Assembly (NCBI GenBank): GCA_016869715.1
Contig: VGDM01000009.1
Coordinates: forward strand, 1-64,000
Length of the DNA stretch: 64,000 bases
Reading direction: 5' to 3'
Origin: Alphaproteobacteria bacterium
Lineage (GTDB): Bacteria; Pseudomonadota; Alphaproteobacteria; Acetobacterales; Acetobacteraceae
Both the position numbers and the translations under genes were made by a program. Positions 29,833-40,745 of the stretch are shown here, piece after piece; the stretch's first letter is position 1; every line of letters starts with the position of its first letter. The notes below the pieces were generated by a model that was not told the DNA's origin, searched no databases, and was given only the letters and a program-made list of their open reading frames with translations.

Positions 29833-31281
29833 TCAGTGCAAGGGCAGGCTGATCGGCGCAATCTCATCGCCGCTGCGGCCGCGATAATCCCGCCCAACTG
29901 AATCACGCAGCATCTTGGCTTGGCTTTCGGCCAGAATGCCGGCAGCGTCCGCTACATTCAGCTTTTTCGGTTTGCCATCTGCGTAAATCGTTTCGCCCCC
30001 CACCAGCACGCGCTTCACGGCGCGGTCAGCGGCGTGAAAGACCAATGCACGCAAGGGGTCACGCGGCGGCGCCATCAGCGGATGCGCCAAATCCACCAGC
30101 ACCACATCCGCCGATGCACCTTGATGCAAACGCCCAAGATCAGGCCGGCCAAGCGCGGCAGCGCCGCCAATCGTTGCCGCGTGGAAAACACTGCCTGTAT
30201 CAGCGGCAGCGACATCGCGGCAGGCATTACGCGCCAGGATGATAGCAAGCCGCATTTCCTCAATCAGATTGTGCGGCGCGCAATCCGTACCAAAACCAAG
30301 ATTGACACCGCGCGCGCGATACTTACCGAAATGGCGCAAATGCTCGCCATACCGTGCGAAGGGTGATGGGCAATGCGCAACCGTCGCACCTGTATCAGCA
30401 ATCAGCCCGACATCCTTGGCGGTATGCCAGCCGACCGAGATGTGTTCATCCACAAAAATCGCATGGCCCAGAATGCTGCGCGGCGTCAGCAGCCCGATAT
30501 TCGCAGCCCATTGAATGGGGGTGATGCCATGGCGGCGAATAATCTCCCGCACTTCGACAATGGATTGCGCGATATGGGTGGTGAAGGGTCGGCCTGTTTC
30601 GGCAGCATAGGCGATGCTTTCGCGTAACATCTCCTCTTCCACCGTGTCAATCTGCGCGGGGAAGACGATGCCGGTCAGGCGGCCGGAGGCTTCGGCCTCG
30701 GCGTCCTTCATAAATTGTTTGGCGGCATCGAATTGCCGCCGCGCGTCTTCGCATTTCCACATCCAGGTCACGGTTTGCGGTGCTTCCATACCCCAACGCG
30801 CCGCAGCATAGCCCGCACCGGCCCAACCGCGCAGGCCGCTTTCCGCCATGATGGAAAGCCAGGACGGAAAGGGCGGCGACAAATCCACCACACTCGTCAC
30901 GCCAGACGACATCAACTCAGCATATGCCAAACGCATCGCCGCAGCCTGACCTTGCTGGTCCAGGCGAAAGGCTTGCAGGCGCTCGAACAGGCCAGTCATC
31001 TGCTGTTCCGGCACGCCATGATCTTCGCGTACGCCACGCCCGGCGGGTTCAGTTGTCGGGTGGGTATGGATATTGATCAACCCAGGTATGAGCAGCAATT
31101 TGCTGCCATCGATCACTTCGGCGCCGGCAGGCGGCGGAGTATTCGGATCATGTGGCGTCACAGCAGCGATGCGCCCATCGGCAAGCAGCACATCTCTGCA
31201 CTGCCCATAGACATGCCGCCCTGCTGCGGCATCCCATTCGGCGGTCCAGGCAGCGTTGCGGATCAGGGTGGACATGGGCAT
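29833..31281 (-). CDS. Amidohydrolase family protein (cytosine deaminase/SsnA-like)
   Basis: LLIPGLINIHTHPTTEPAGRG, VAHCPSPFARYGEHLRHFGKYRARGVNLGFGTDCAPHNL, GRLHQGASADVVLVDL. Confidence 0.92.
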   Translation of the reverse strand: MPMSTLIRNAAWTAEWDAAAGRHVYGQCRDVLLADGRIAAVTPHDPNTPPPAGAEVIDGSKLLLIPGLINIHTHPTTEPAGRGVREDHGVPEQQMTGLFERLQAFRLDQQGQAAAMRLAYAELMSSGVTSVVDLSPPFPSWLSIMAESGLRGWAGAGYAAARWGMEAPQTVTWMWKCEDARRQFDAAKQFMKDAEAEASGRLTGIVFPAQIDTVEEEMLRESIAYAAETGRPFTTHIAQSIVEVREIIRRHGITPIQWAANIGLLTPRSILGHAIFVDEHISVGWHTAKDVGLIADTGATVAHCPSPFARYGEHLRHFGKYRARGVNLGFGTDCAPHNLIEEMRLAIILARNACRDVAAADTGSVFHAATIGGAAALGRPDLGRLHQGASADVVLVDLAHPLMAPPRDPLRALVFHAADRAVKRVLVGGETIYADGKPKKLNVADAAGILAESQAKMLRDSVGRDYRGRSGDEIAPISLPLH

Positions 31282-31366
31282 GGCGGCCTCCTGGCTTGCG
31301 GCAAACATCGAATACCGCAAGCCAAGCGCGAAGCGCGCCGCCTTTCAAGCGAAAAGAGGGAGTGCT

Positions 31367-32065
31367 TCAGGCTTCCGCAAAGGCGGGCGCGGCGCGGGCA
31401 ATGCCGCCATAGGCATCCAGCATCCTCTCCCGCCACGCATAAACCGCGTCATCCTTTGCCAGCAGCGGGAAGGCACTGACGCAGCGCGCCCATTGGAAGC
31501 CACCAAAGACGATCATATCCGCATAGCCCGGCGCATCACCATGCAGAAAGGGCGCGGCGCGCAGCGCAATCCGCAGGGGCATCAGACTGTCGCGAAAACC
31601 CTTCACGCGTTCCGCGCGATCCGCCGTCACGGCTTCAAGCGTCATGCCAAAGCGCTTTTCACGATCCGGGACAAAATACGCCACGTCTTCCGGCGCCAGA
31701 TGCTGCGGAATGTCTGAGACCACCAGCCGAGCAATCCCGGCGTGCAATATTGCATCACCCCAGGCATTGATGAAGCGCGCCAAGTCCCGCCCGCCGGTAC
31801 CGCCAAACAGCGAAGGCCGATCCGGGTATGTATCTTCTAGATATTTCGCAATCACCCAGGAATCAAGGATCGCGCGGCCATTATGAAGCATCACCGGCAC
31901 TTTTTGCGACCCATGCGCGCCAATCGCGGTTTTTTCGGCGAAGCGCCAGGGAATGGTCTCAAAGGCCAGGCCCTTATGCGCCAGCGCCAGATGGCTCCGC
32001 CAGCAATAGGGGCTGAAGCGCCGCGCCGGATCGGCACCGCAGAGTTCGTAAAGCTGAAAGGCCAT
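31367..32065 (-). CDS. Glutathione S-transferase family protein
   Basis: [60 protein letters not shown]. Confidence 0.88.
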   Translation of the reverse strand: MAFQLYELCGADPARRFSPYCWRSHLALAHKGLAFETIPWRFAEKTAIGAHGSQKVPVMLHNGRAILDSWVIAKYLEDTYPDRPSLFGGTGGRDLARFINAWGDAILHAGIARLVVSDIPQHLAPEDVAYFVPDREKRFGMTLEAVTADRAERVKGFRDSLMPLRIALRAAPFLHGDAPGYADMIVFGGFQWARCVSAFPLLAKDDAVYAWRERMLDAYGGIARAAPAFAEA

Positions 32066-32118
32066 CGCGCAATCTCCTTTCCCGCATTATGCTATACGCG
32101 GGAGGGAAAGGCCACGGC

Positions 32119-33621
32119 ATGAAGACCCCTTTGCTGCTTGCGCTCGATCAGGGCACAACCTCTACGCGCACCATTGCTTTTGGGGCGGACCTGGCGCCGC
32201 GCGCGACCGCGCAGATGGAATTGCCGCAGCATTTTCCGGCCCCAGGCTGGGTGGAACATGAGCCCGAGGATATCTGGCAGGGCGCCATCACAACCATACG
32301 CCAGGCCCTGGAAAAAGCCGGCGGAATTGCCGGTGATGTGGCCGGCATTAGCATTACCAATCAACGCGAAACCACGCTGCTTTGGGATCGCACCACGGGC
32401 CGCTGCCTGCATCGCGCCATTGTTTGGCAGGACCGCCGCACGGCGGATGCCTGCACAAAACTCCGCGCTGAGGGGCATGAGGCGTTGCTAACAGAACGCA
32501 CCGGCCTGCTGGCCGATCCCTATTTCTCGGCCACCAAGCTCGCCTGGATGTTGGACAATATCGCGGGCGCGCGGGCAGCGGCGGAACGCGGCGCGCTCGC
32601 TTTCGGCACGGTGGATTGCTTTCTGCTCTCGCGCCTGACGGGCAGGCGGGTACATGCAACCGATGCCACCAATGCCGCGCGCACCATGTTGTTCGATATC
32701 CGCCGCGGCATTTGGGATGCGGATTTGCTGCGGCTGTTTCGCATCCCGGAAGCCATCCTGCCAGAAGTGCGTGATTGTGCTGGGGATTTCGGCGCGACGG
32801 AACCCGCTTTGCTCGGTGCCGCCATTCCCATTCGCGGCATGGCGGGCGACCAACAGGCTGCCACTATCGGGCAGGGCTGCTTCGCGCCAGGCATGGTGAA
32901 ATCCACCTATGGCACGGGGTGTTTCGCGCTGCTCAATACCGGTGAGGCGCCGGTTGCGTCGCGCAATCGGCTGCTGACGACCATCGCCTATCAATTGCAA
33001 GGCAAGCGGCATTACGCACTCGAAGGTGCCATTTTTGTTGCCGGTGCTGCGGTGCAATGGCTGCGTGATGGCTTGGGCATCATCAGGCATGCGAGGGAGG
33101 CCGGGGTTCTGGCCGCGCAAGCCGATCCCGCGCAGCGCGTGGTGCTGGTGCCGGCCTTTGCCGGGCTTGGCGCGCCGCATTGGGATGCCAGGGCGCAAGC
33201 TGCGATTTTTGGCATAACACGCGGCGCCGGTCGTGCCGAGCTTTGCCGTGCTGCCCTTGAAAGTGTCGCGTTTCAAACACGCGATCTGATCGAAGCCATG
33301 CATGCGGATTGGCAGGGCGCGCGTGAAACCGTGCTCCGCGTTGATGGCGGCATGGTTACTTCCGATTGGACCATGCAATTCCTTGCGGACCAGTTGGGCG
33401 CCCCGGTGGACCGCCCGACAGTGCTGGAAACCACCGCACTCGGTGCGGCCTATCTTGCCGGCATGCAGGCCGGGCTTTGCGCACCGCCAGGTGCGGCGGG
33501 GGCTACGCATTGGCGCCTGGAACGGCGTTTCATACCACAAATGAACCGTGCCGAAGCGGATGGTCATTATGCACTTTGGCGTGATGCGCTTCGCCGCACT
33601 CTTTCGGAACAACCCGCATGA
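32119..33621 (+). CDS. glpK: Glycerol kinase
   Basis: [59 protein letters not shown]-like [66 protein letters not shown]. Confidence 0.95.
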   Translation: MKTPLLLALDQGTTSTRTIAFGADLAPRATAQMELPQHFPAPGWVEHEPEDIWQGAITTIRQALEKAGGIAGDVAGISITNQRETTLLWDRTTGRCLHRAIVWQDRRTADACTKLRAEGHEALLTERTGLLADPYFSATKLAWMLDNIAGARAAAERGALAFGTVDCFLLSRLTGRRVHATDATNAARTMLFDIRRGIWDADLLRLFRIPEAILPEVRDCAGDFGATEPALLGAAIPIRGMAGDQQAATIGQGCFAPGMVKSTYGTGCFALLNTGEAPVASRNRLLTTIAYQLQGKRHYALEGAIFVAGAAVQWLRDGLGIIRHAREAGVLAAQADPAQRVVLVPAFAGLGAPHWDARAQAAIFGITRGAGRAELCRAALESVAFQTRDLIEAMHADWQGARETVLRVDGGMVTSDWTMQFLADQLGAPVDRPTVLETTALGAAYLAGMQAGLCAPPGAAGATHWRLERRFIPQMNRAEADGHYALWRDALRRTLSEQPA

Positions 33622-34799
33622 TTTACGATAATCTTGGCGTGCCGCGCATCATCAATGCCTATGGTACCAATACGCGGCTTTCCGGCGGACTGATGGCGCC
33701 CGAGGTGCTGGCCGCCATGGTAGAAGCCGCACGTGCCACGGTTGAAATGCATCATTTGCAAGCCGCTGCCAGCCGAGACATCGCCAAGGCCACGGGCGCG
33801 GAAGCAGGCATTGTCACCTCTGGCGCTTCTGCCGCTGTGTTGCTGGGGGCAGCCGCCTGCATGGCGCGACTTGATCCGGGCGCGATGAACCGCCTGCCCG
33901 ATACGCGCGGCATGCCGGATGAATTTATCACCATCCGCAGCCAGCGCAATATGTATGATCGTGCGCTGCGCGTCGCGGGCGGACGCATCATTGAAATCGG
34001 CATTCCGGACCGCGTTTCCGGCCCCGGCGTGCGCGATGCCGCGCCTTGGGAAATCGCTGATGCCATCACGGATCGTACGGCAGCAATCCATTACCTCGCT
34101 GGTGCGAATAGTGAGCCACCCTTGCCCGATGTGGTGCGCGTGGCGCGTGAACGGCATATCCCCGTATTGGTGGATGCGGCAGCGCAATTGCCGCCCGCCG
34201 ATAACCTGAAGCGCTTCATCACTGAAGGCGCCGATCTAGTGTGTTTTTCCGGTGGCAAGGCTTTGGGCGGGCCGCAATCTTCCGGCATTCTCGCCGGGCG
34301 GCGCGATCTGGTTTCTTCAGCGCTGGCACAGATGCTTGATCTTGATATGCCGGAAGCGGAGTTCATCGCTCCGCCGGAATTCGCGCCCCTCGCGCAAATG
34401 CGCGGCCTGCCGCATCACGGCATTGGACGTTCTTGCAAAATTGGCAAGGAAGAAATCATTGGCCTGATCATGGCCTTGCGATATTTTGTTGCGGAAGACC
34501 CGGCTGAGCGTAGCGCGCGCTGGCAAGCGCGGCTGGAAGCGGTGCTGGCAGCGGCCGGGCACCCGGACGCATTGCGTCTTGTCCCTGATGGCGCCAAGCC
34601 TGGCCTGCCCATTTTGGAATGGTGCTTGCCCGATGCTACCGCCGCGCACGCCGCAGATGCGCGGCTGCGCGCCCAACGCCCCGCCATTCACCTCGATGCC
34701 GGGCGCTTCAACCAGGGCTTGCTTGCCATCAACCCGATTGCCTTTGACGATAGTGACGCGGCTATACTCGGCGCCGCGATCAAGGGGTGCATGGCGTGA
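33618..34799 (+). CDS. SelA-like PLP-dependent aminotransferase/lyase family enzyme
   Basis: [92 protein letters not shown] (PLP-Lys motif). Confidence 0.88.
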   Translation: MIYDNLGVPRIINAYGTNTRLSGGLMAPEVLAAMVEAARATVEMHHLQAAASRDIAKATGAEAGIVTSGASAAVLLGAAACMARLDPGAMNRLPDTRGMPDEFITIRSQRNMYDRALRVAGGRIIEIGIPDRVSGPGVRDAAPWEIADAITDRTAAIHYLAGANSEPPLPDVVRVARERHIPVLVDAAAQLPPADNLKRFITEGADLVCFSGGKALGGPQSSGILAGRRDLVSSALAQMLDLDMPEAEFIAPPEFAPLAQMRGLPHHGIGRSCKIGKEEIIGLIMALRYFVAEDPAERSARWQARLEAVLAAAGHPDALRLVPDGAKPGLPILEWCLPDATAAHAADARLRAQRPAIHLDAGRFNQGLLAINPIAFDDSDAAILGAAIKGCMA

Positions 34800-36175
34800 G
34801 TGATCTGTTTCTTGTCGGCAATGGCGCGGGTTTTTCTGGTGACCGCGTGGATGCGCCCATTCCTGTGATGCGCAGCCTGATTAAGCGCGGCCTGCCGGCA
34901 GCGATGTTCTTTGAATGCCTTGGCGAACGCACCGTGGCGCTTGCGCAGCTTGAACGCCGGCGTGATCCCCAAGCGGGCTATGAACCGATGCTGGAACGCC
35001 TACTCGAGCCAATCCTCGCGGATGCGGCGCGCGCGGGTATCCCGATCCTCGGCAATTTCGGTGCGGCCAATCCGCTTGCTGCCGCGCGTGCCATTGCGCG
35101 GTTGGCGAAACAGCTTGGCCTGCCGGGCCTTCGCATCGGGCTTGTCACCGGCGATGATGTTTCCGCCAGCATCAATCTGGACAGCATGGCCGTGCATGAA
35201 GCCGATACAGGGCTTGATATGTCTTCCTGGAAGCTCGTTTCCGCCAATGCCTATATCGGTGCGGCGCCCTTGGCAGAAGCACTCGCCGCCGGTGCGCAAA
35301 TTGTAGTGGCAGGGCGCACCTCGGACCCTGCACTCGCTATTGCGCCGCTCATGCATCATTTCGGCTGGGCCGAGGATGATTGGCATGCACTCGCAGTCGG
35401 CGCCGCGACCGGGCATTTGCTAGAATGCGGCAGCCAGGTCACGGGCGGCGTGTTTTGGGACCCGGGGTTCAAGGATATTCCAGACCCCGCGAATATCGGC
35501 TTTCCCATCGCGGAAGTTGGGCGCCATTTGTCGTTGCTGATCACTAAGCCGGAAGACACTGGCGGCATTGTTGATCTGCGCACCGTCAAGGAACAGCTTT
35601 TGTATGAGGTGCATGATCCTGCGCGCTACATTACGCCCGATGTGACCTTGGATATCACCGCCGCGCATCTGAACATGGCGGGCAAGGATCGCGTGGCGGT
35701 GCATGGCCTGCGCGGCAACCCGCGCCCTGATCTGCTGAAAGTCACTGCCTGTTATGAGGGTTCATGGCTCGGTGAGGGTGAAATCAGCGTCGCCGGCCCC
35801 AATGCGCTCGCCCGCGCCAAGGCGACCGCGGATGTGCTGCTGGAACGCGTCAAGCGCCGCGGCCTTGCGCGCCGCGCACGGGCTGATCTAATCGGTGTTG
35901 TTTCCGTGCATGATTCGGATGATGGCGCGCTGTGGCGTGGGTATGACGGGCCAGCACCGCAAGATATCCGCATTCGCCTGGCGGTTGAGGCCACGACGCG
36001 TGATGATGCAGATCAGGCATCGCGTGAGGCCCTCGCTTTGCTCTGCTGCGGCACCGCCGGCACTTCAGGCGCGCGTTGGCGCGTCACACCACGCATCCTA
36101 ACACGGAGCTTCCTGGTCCCGCGCGATCAGGTGCCGACCGAAAAGCGCGTGCTGCCGGCGCGGGAGTGGAATTGA
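34787..36175 (+). CDS. Acyclic terpene utilization AtuA family protein (DUF1446), N-terminal module
   Basis: LFLVGNGAGFSGDRVDAPIPVMRS...MFFECLGERTVALAQLERRRDPQAGYEPMLERLL; GTG start at 34787 or 34796. Confidence 0.88.
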   Translation: MHGVSDLFLVGNGAGFSGDRVDAPIPVMRSLIKRGLPAAMFFECLGERTVALAQLERRRDPQAGYEPMLERLLEPILADAARAGIPILGNFGAANPLAAARAIARLAKQLGLPGLRIGLVTGDDVSASINLDSMAVHEADTGLDMSSWKLVSANAYIGAAPLAEALAAGAQIVVAGRTSDPALAIAPLMHHFGWAEDDWHALAVGAATGHLLECGSQVTGGVFWDPGFKDIPDPANIGFPIAEVGRHLSLLITKPEDTGGIVDLRTVKEQLLYEVHDPARYITPDVTLDITAAHLNMAGKDRVAVHGLRGNPRPDLLKVTACYEGSWLGEGEISVAGPNALARAKATADVLLERVKRRGLARRARADLIGVVSVHDSDDGALWRGYDGPAPQDIRIRLAVEATTRDDADQASREALALLCCGTAGTSGARWRVTPRILTRSFLVPRDQVPTEKRVLPAREWN

Positions 36176-36522
36176 TGAGCAATACCACTACAATCACCCT
36201 GCATGACATCGCCCATAGCCGCGCAGGCGATAAAGGCAATCGCGTCAACCTTTCCCTCATGCCCTATGATCCGGCACATTATGATCTGCTCGCCGAACAG
36301 GTCACGGAGGAGAGGGTGCTGGCGCTGTTTCTTCATCGCGGCGCCACCGTTTGCACGCGTTACGATTTGCCGCTGCTGCACGCCTTCAATTTCGTGATCG
36401 ATGATGTGCTGGAAGGCGGCGTGAATGGCAGCCTCAATCTTGACGGCCATGGCAAGAGCCATTCCTTCCGGCTGCTAGCCATGACCATTGAAGTGCCGCG
36501 CAACAGGCTCAACCGCCCTTGA
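36175..36522 (+). CDS. AtuA-related C-terminal-type small protein
   Basis: TITLHDIAHSRAGDKGNRVNLSLMPYDPAHYDLLAEQVTEERV...RYDLPLLHAFNFVIDDVLEGGVNGSLNLDGHGKSHSFRLL; TGATG overlap with upstream gene. Confidence 0.85.
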   Translation: MSNTTTITLHDIAHSRAGDKGNRVNLSLMPYDPAHYDLLAEQVTEERVLALFLHRGATVCTRYDLPLLHAFNFVIDDVLEGGVNGSLNLDGHGKSHSFRLLAMTIEVPRNRLNRP

Positions 36523-37465
36523 CGCCCTCTGTATTCACATAAAGAGCATACAAGGATTGCGCCGCGGCCATGAATAGCCGGTTGCGATAGCGCCCACCGA
36601 AGCAGACATTGGCGCAGCGTTCCGGCAGATGGATATGGCCAATGGGTGCGCCGGTATTGTTATAGACGCGCACGCCATCGAACTCGGCCGTCATGCCCCA
36701 ACCGCACCAGAGATTACCATCCACATCCACGCGGAAGCCATCCGGCGTTTCACCCGGCTCACAGGCCACGAAAACCCGGCGCTTGCGCAAGCTTTTGCCA
36801 CTCGTCACCACATCATAGGCGAGGATATTACGCGGATCGGCGCGGCTTTCGATAACGTACAAAATCTTTTCATCCGGGCTGAAGGCCAGGCCATTCGGAT
36901 GGTTCACATCATCGACCACCAGCGTGATTTCCCCGCTTTGGCCATCAATGCGATAGACATTGGTATGCGGCAATTCGGGTGTGGCGCGTTCGCCTTCATA
37001 ATTCGCCATTAGGCCGAAGGGCGGGTCGGTGAACCAGATGGACCCATCGGATTTCACGACCACATCATTCGGGCTGTTCAGCCGCTTGCCCTTGTAGCTA
37101 TCGGCCAGCACCGTGATCGCGCCATCATATTCAAAGCGCACCACGCGGCGGCCGAAATGCTCGCAGGCAATCACGCGGCCCTGCCGGTCCCGCGTATGGC
37201 CATTGGCGTGATTGGCGGGCTTGCGCCAGGCGCTGACCGCGCCGCTTTCCTCTTCCCATTTCAGCACCCGATTGTTTGGAATATCGGACCATAAAAGGCA
37301 GCGCGCGTCACCAAGCCAGACCGGCCCCTCACCCCAGCGCGTGCCATGATACAGCTGCTCAACGGCCGAAAGCGCCAGGTGATATTTCTTGAAGGATGCA
37401 TCCAGAGCCACAATTGATGGGTCTGGATAGCGCAGGCTTTGCTGCCAGCTTGGGTCTTGGTTCAT
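36509..37465 (-). CDS. SMP-30/gluconolactonase family protein
   Basis: GTRWGEGPVWLGDARCLLWSDIPNNRVLKW, LNSPNDVVVKSDGSIWFTDPPFGL, NGLAFSPDEKILYVIES. Confidence 0.93.
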   Translation of the reverse strand: MNQDPSWQQSLRYPDPSIVALDASFKKYHLALSAVEQLYHGTRWGEGPVWLGDARCLLWSDIPNNRVLKWEEESGAVSAWRKPANHANGHTRDRQGRVIACEHFGRRVVRFEYDGAITVLADSYKGKRLNSPNDVVVKSDGSIWFTDPPFGLMANYEGERATPELPHTNVYRIDGQSGEITLVVDDVNHPNGLAFSPDEKILYVIESRADPRNILAYDVVTSGKSLRKRRVFVACEPGETPDGFRVDVDGNLWCGWGMTAEFDGVRVYNNTGAPIGHIHLPERCANVCFGGRYRNRLFMAAAQSLYALYVNTEGVKGG

Positions 37466-37520
37466 GGCGTTTCTCCCTGGGCCATGACGCGAGCATGGAC
37501 CAAGCGCCGCAAAAGGCCAA

Positions 37521-38225
37521 TCAGGCGCGCAGCAGCACGCGTCGGCGGAGCCGCACCGCCCCTGCCGGCATGGCGGCGAATATGTCCTTCTCGGCTTCGA
37601 TCAGACAAAGCCCGGCCCAGCGCGCGGGGCAAATGGCGCGGCCCACCTTTTCCCAAGCCGAGCCAGCGCGCATCAGCGGCGTGAAGGGCGGTACGTAAAG
37701 CGCGGCATCACGGCGTTCCACACGAAACATCTGCGCCTGCAACAGCCTTGTGATCTGGGGGGGCGAATAAGGCCGGCCATGGCCGAAAGGCGTATGGTCA
37801 AACTGCGCCCAAATGCCACGCCGATTGGGTGCCACCACCAGCAGTCGCCCATCATCGCGCAGCAGGCGCCAACATTCGCGCAGCAAGCGCCCGGCATTCT
37901 CAGCCGCTTCCAGCCCATGCACCAGCAGGATGCGATCAAAGCTCAAATCCGGGAAAGGCAGCGCGTCTTCTTCCGCCAGTACGGCGGATGAAACCCCAGC
38001 ATGGGCAAAGCGCGCCGGGCCGAGTTGCGCCGGCGCCAGCGCAATGCAACGCGCCGCTTCTTCGCGCCACACGGACAAATAGGGCTCCGCATGGCCAATC
38101 CCCAGCACATCCAGCCCAGCAAGGCGCGGCCACAGCGTCGCCAGGCGCCGACGCAGCAGGCGCGCGGTCAGCCCGCCCGCGGGGGCGGCGTAGAACTCGG
38201 CCAGGCCATGGATTTCCTCGCGCAT
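37521..38225 (-). CDS. Class I SAM-dependent methyltransferase
   Basis: LDVLGIGHAEPYL, LPFPDLSFDRILLVHGLEAAENAGRLLRECWRLLRDDGRLLVVAPNRRGIWAQ. Confidence 0.85.
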   Translation of the reverse strand: MREEIHGLAEFYAAPAGGLTARLLRRRLATLWPRLAGLDVLGIGHAEPYLSVWREEAARCIALAPAQLGPARFAHAGVSSAVLAEEDALPFPDLSFDRILLVHGLEAAENAGRLLRECWRLLRDDGRLLVVAPNRRGIWAQFDHTPFGHGRPYSPPQITRLLQAQMFRVERRDAALYVPPFTPLMRAGSAWEKVGRAICPARWAGLCLIEAEKDIFAAMPAGAVRLRRRVLLRA

Positions 38226-38284
38226 ACGGGTAGATATAGGCGCTTCCGGGGCCGCATGGGATGGCCCCCTGACAAGGTAGCCCC

Positions 38285-39010
38285 ATGGCACTGACCGCGA
38301 CCCCGATCCCCTGCCTTTCCGATAATTACGCCTGGCTGCTCCGCACCGCGGATGGCCGCCTTGCGGTCTGCGACCCGGCAGAGGATGCGCCCGTGGCCGC
38401 GGTGATCGAAGCCATGGGCAGCAAGCTTGATTTGATCCTGCTGACGCATCACCACGGCGATCACGTGGCCGGCGTGCCAGGGCTGGTGGCGCGTTATGGC
38501 GCCAAGGTTATCGGCGCGGCGGCCGATAGGCATCGCCTGCCGCCACTCGATCAGGCGGTGTCACCCGGCAATCATGTGGATGTGCTGGGCAGCACGGCGG
38601 CAGTGCTGGCGAGTGATGGCCACACACGCGGCCATATCGCCTTCCACATCGCCGATTCGCATATTTTGTTATGTGGGGACACGTTGTTTTCGCTCGGCTG
38701 CGGGCGCCTGCTGGAAGGCACGGCAGAGCAGATGTTCGCCTCACTCGCCGCGCTTGCTGCCCTGCCGGGGGAAACGCTGGTGTGCTGCGGGCATGAATAT
38801 ACCGAAAGCAATGCGCGCTTTGCCACCACGGTGGAACCCGACAATGCCACGCTCAAGGTCCGCATCGCGGAAGCCCATGCGCAGCGCGCCGCCGGCAAGC
38901 CGACGCTGCCCAGCACCATCGCTTCCGAACGCGCCGCCAATCCTTTCATGCGTGCGCCGGATATCGCCACACTTGCCCGCATCCGTGCCGGCAAGGACAG
39001 CTTTCGTTAA
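38285..39010 (+). CDS. gloB: Hydroxyacylglutathione hydrolase (glyoxalase II)
   Basis: IPCLSDNYAWLLRTADGRLAVCDPAEDAPV, LLTHHHGDHVAGVPGL, GDTLFSLGCGRLLEGTAEQMFASL, GHEYTESNARFA. Confidence 0.95.
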   Translation: MALTATPIPCLSDNYAWLLRTADGRLAVCDPAEDAPVAAVIEAMGSKLDLILLTHHHGDHVAGVPGLVARYGAKVIGAAADRHRLPPLDQAVSPGNHVDVLGSTAAVLASDGHTRGHIAFHIADSHILLCGDTLFSLGCGRLLEGTAEQMFASLAALAALPGETLVCCGHEYTESNARFATTVEPDNATLKVRIAEAHAQRAAGKPTLPSTIASERAANPFMRAPDIATLARIRAGKDSFR

Positions 39011-39031
39011 TCCGTCAGAAGGAAACGCTCC

Positions 39032-39631
39032 ATGAAACTGCATTACTCCCCAGCCAGCCCCTACGTGCGGAAAGTCATGGTCTGCGCCATCGCCCGCGGC
39101 ATTGGCGGGCTTTTGGAAAAGATCTCGACCAATCCACATCAATCGCCGGCCAATCTGCTGGCCGATAATCCGCTTTCCAAGGTGCCCGCCTTGGTCACCA
39201 AGGATGGCATGGCGATTTATGACAGCCCGGTGATTTGCGAATACCTGGACACGATCGGCGGCGCCGCGCCGCTTTTCCCGCCAACCGGCAGCGCGCCGCG
39301 CCTCAAAGCCATGATCCGGCAAGCAACCGCCGATGGCATTCTGGATGCCGCTGTGGGCCGGCGCCTGCAGATGGGCCAGCCGCAGGATGATGGCCGCAAG
39401 GCGTTTGACGCGCGCCAAAAGGCCGCTGTTGAACGCGCTTTGGCCGTGCTGGAGAGGGACCCGCCGCGCGGGCTTGGCGATATCGGCGCCATCAGCATTG
39501 CCTGCGCGCTTGGCTACCTCGATTTCCGCTTTGCCACTGAACCCTGGCGCGATGCCTGCCCGAAGCTCGCCGCCTGGTTTGACGAGGTCTCGAAGCTCGC
39601 CCCACTCGCTGAAACCGTTCCGGTCGGCTGA
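39032..39631 (+). CDS. Glutathione S-transferase family protein
   Basis: MKLHYSPASPYVRKVMVCAIARG, NPLSKVPALVTKDGMAIYDSPVICEYLD. Confidence 0.92.
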   Translation: MKLHYSPASPYVRKVMVCAIARGIGGLLEKISTNPHQSPANLLADNPLSKVPALVTKDGMAIYDSPVICEYLDTIGGAAPLFPPTGSAPRLKAMIRQATADGILDAAVGRRLQMGQPQDDGRKAFDARQKAAVERALAVLERDPPRGLGDIGAISIACALGYLDFRFATEPWRDACPKLAAWFDEVSKLAPLAETVPVG

Positions 39632-39634
39632 ACC

Positions 39635-40093
39635 ATGATTGACCTGCGTGATCCGGGTGTGACCGCCGCGCAGGTCATTGCTGCGCTTGGTTTGGCCCCG
39701 CACCCGGAGGGCGGCCATTACCGCGAAATCTGGCGCGATGCGCCGGAAGGTGGCGGGCGCGGTGCCGGCACGGCGATCTATTTCCTGCTCGCTGGCGATG
39801 AATTCAGCCATTGGCATAGCGTGGATGCCGCCGAAGCCTGGCATTGGTATGCGGGCGGGCCGCTGGCGCTAAGCCTTTCCCCGGATGGCCATGATGCGGA
39901 AGCGCTGCGTCTCGGCCCCGATCTTTCGCGCCATCAGCGCCCCTTTGCGCTGGTGCCGAAGGGCTGGTGGCAAAGTGCCGTGTCGCTTGGCCGCTGGAGT
40001 CTGGTGGGCTGCACCGTTAGCCCTGCCTTTGATTTCGCCGGCTTTGAATTGGCGCCGCCCGGTTGGCGCCCCACCCCGCGAGGAAAATCATGA
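39635..40093 (+). CDS. Cupin (DUF985) domain protein
   Basis: LGLAPHPEGGHYREIWRD, FLLAGDEFSHWHSVDAAEAWHWYAGGPL, VPKGWWQSAVSLG-WSLVGCTVSPAFDFAGFEL. Confidence 0.92.
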   Translation: MIDLRDPGVTAAQVIAALGLAPHPEGGHYREIWRDAPEGGGRGAGTAIYFLLAGDEFSHWHSVDAAEAWHWYAGGPLALSLSPDGHDAEALRLGPDLSRHQRPFALVPKGWWQSAVSLGRWSLVGCTVSPAFDFAGFELAPPGWRPTPRGKS

Positions 40094-40695
40094 GCACCAG
40101 CCTGGCCTGGGATGAACGCTACCAGAATGGAGGCTTTGAGTTTGGCGAGGCGCCGAACCTTTATTTGCAATCCCAGGCGCATCGGCTGCACCCCGGCATG
40201 CGCGCGCTGGCAGTTGGCGATGGCGAAGGCCGCAATGGCGTCTGGCTGGCCCGTCAGGGTTTAGCGGTAACCTCGCTTGATTGGTCGGGCGTGGGCCTGG
40301 CCAAGGCAGCCTCCCTCGCCCGGAAGCGCGGCGTGGTGCTGAACACCATCACGGCAGATGCCGCCGCCTGGGATTGGCCATGCGCCGGTTTTGACCTGAT
40401 TGCTTGGATTTATCTGCATCTGCCACCCGAAGATCGCGCGAAGGCCACCGCCGGCGCCATAGCAGCGCTCGCCCCCGGTGGCTTGCTGGTGCTGGAATGT
40501 TTCACGCCCGCCCAGGAGGGCCGCCGTAGTGGTGGGCCGAAGCTGCGCGACTTGCTCTGGAGTCGCGCCATTGTCGAGGAATGCTTCGCGGGGCTTGAGG
40601 TGTTGGAATTGCTCGAAGGCACCGTGTTCCTGGATGAAGGCCCACGCCATCAGGGCCATGCCGAGGTCGTGCGTGCCCTGTTAAGGAAGGTATAG
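40090..40695 (+). CDS. Class I SAM-dependent methyltransferase (TehB-like)
   Basis: [44 protein letters not shown] overlap with upstream. Confidence 0.9.
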   Translation: MSTSLAWDERYQNGGFEFGEAPNLYLQSQAHRLHPGMRALAVGDGEGRNGVWLARQGLAVTSLDWSGVGLAKAASLARKRGVVLNTITADAAAWDWPCAGFDLIAWIYLHLPPEDRAKATAGAIAALAPGGLLVLECFTPAQEGRRSGGPKLRDLLWSRAIVEECFAGLEVLELLEGTVFLDEGPRHQGHAEVVRALLRKV

Positions 40696-40745
40696 GCGCT
40701 CACGCTAGGTTGTCCCGACAAGGGCTGAAGGTTACAAAGGGAATC

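Noticed and set aside
32488-33612. 374-aa minus-strand ORF
   Set aside because: Antisense to glpK, which is unambiguous.
33618-34799. True selA (selenocysteine synthase)
   Set aside because: Short, without the usual SelA N-terminal region and without sel neighbours; operon partners are GlpK and AtuA. Called SelA-like PLP enzyme only.
38741-39844. 367-aa minus-strand ORF
   Set aside because: Antisense to gloB/GST/cupin genes; no domain signature.
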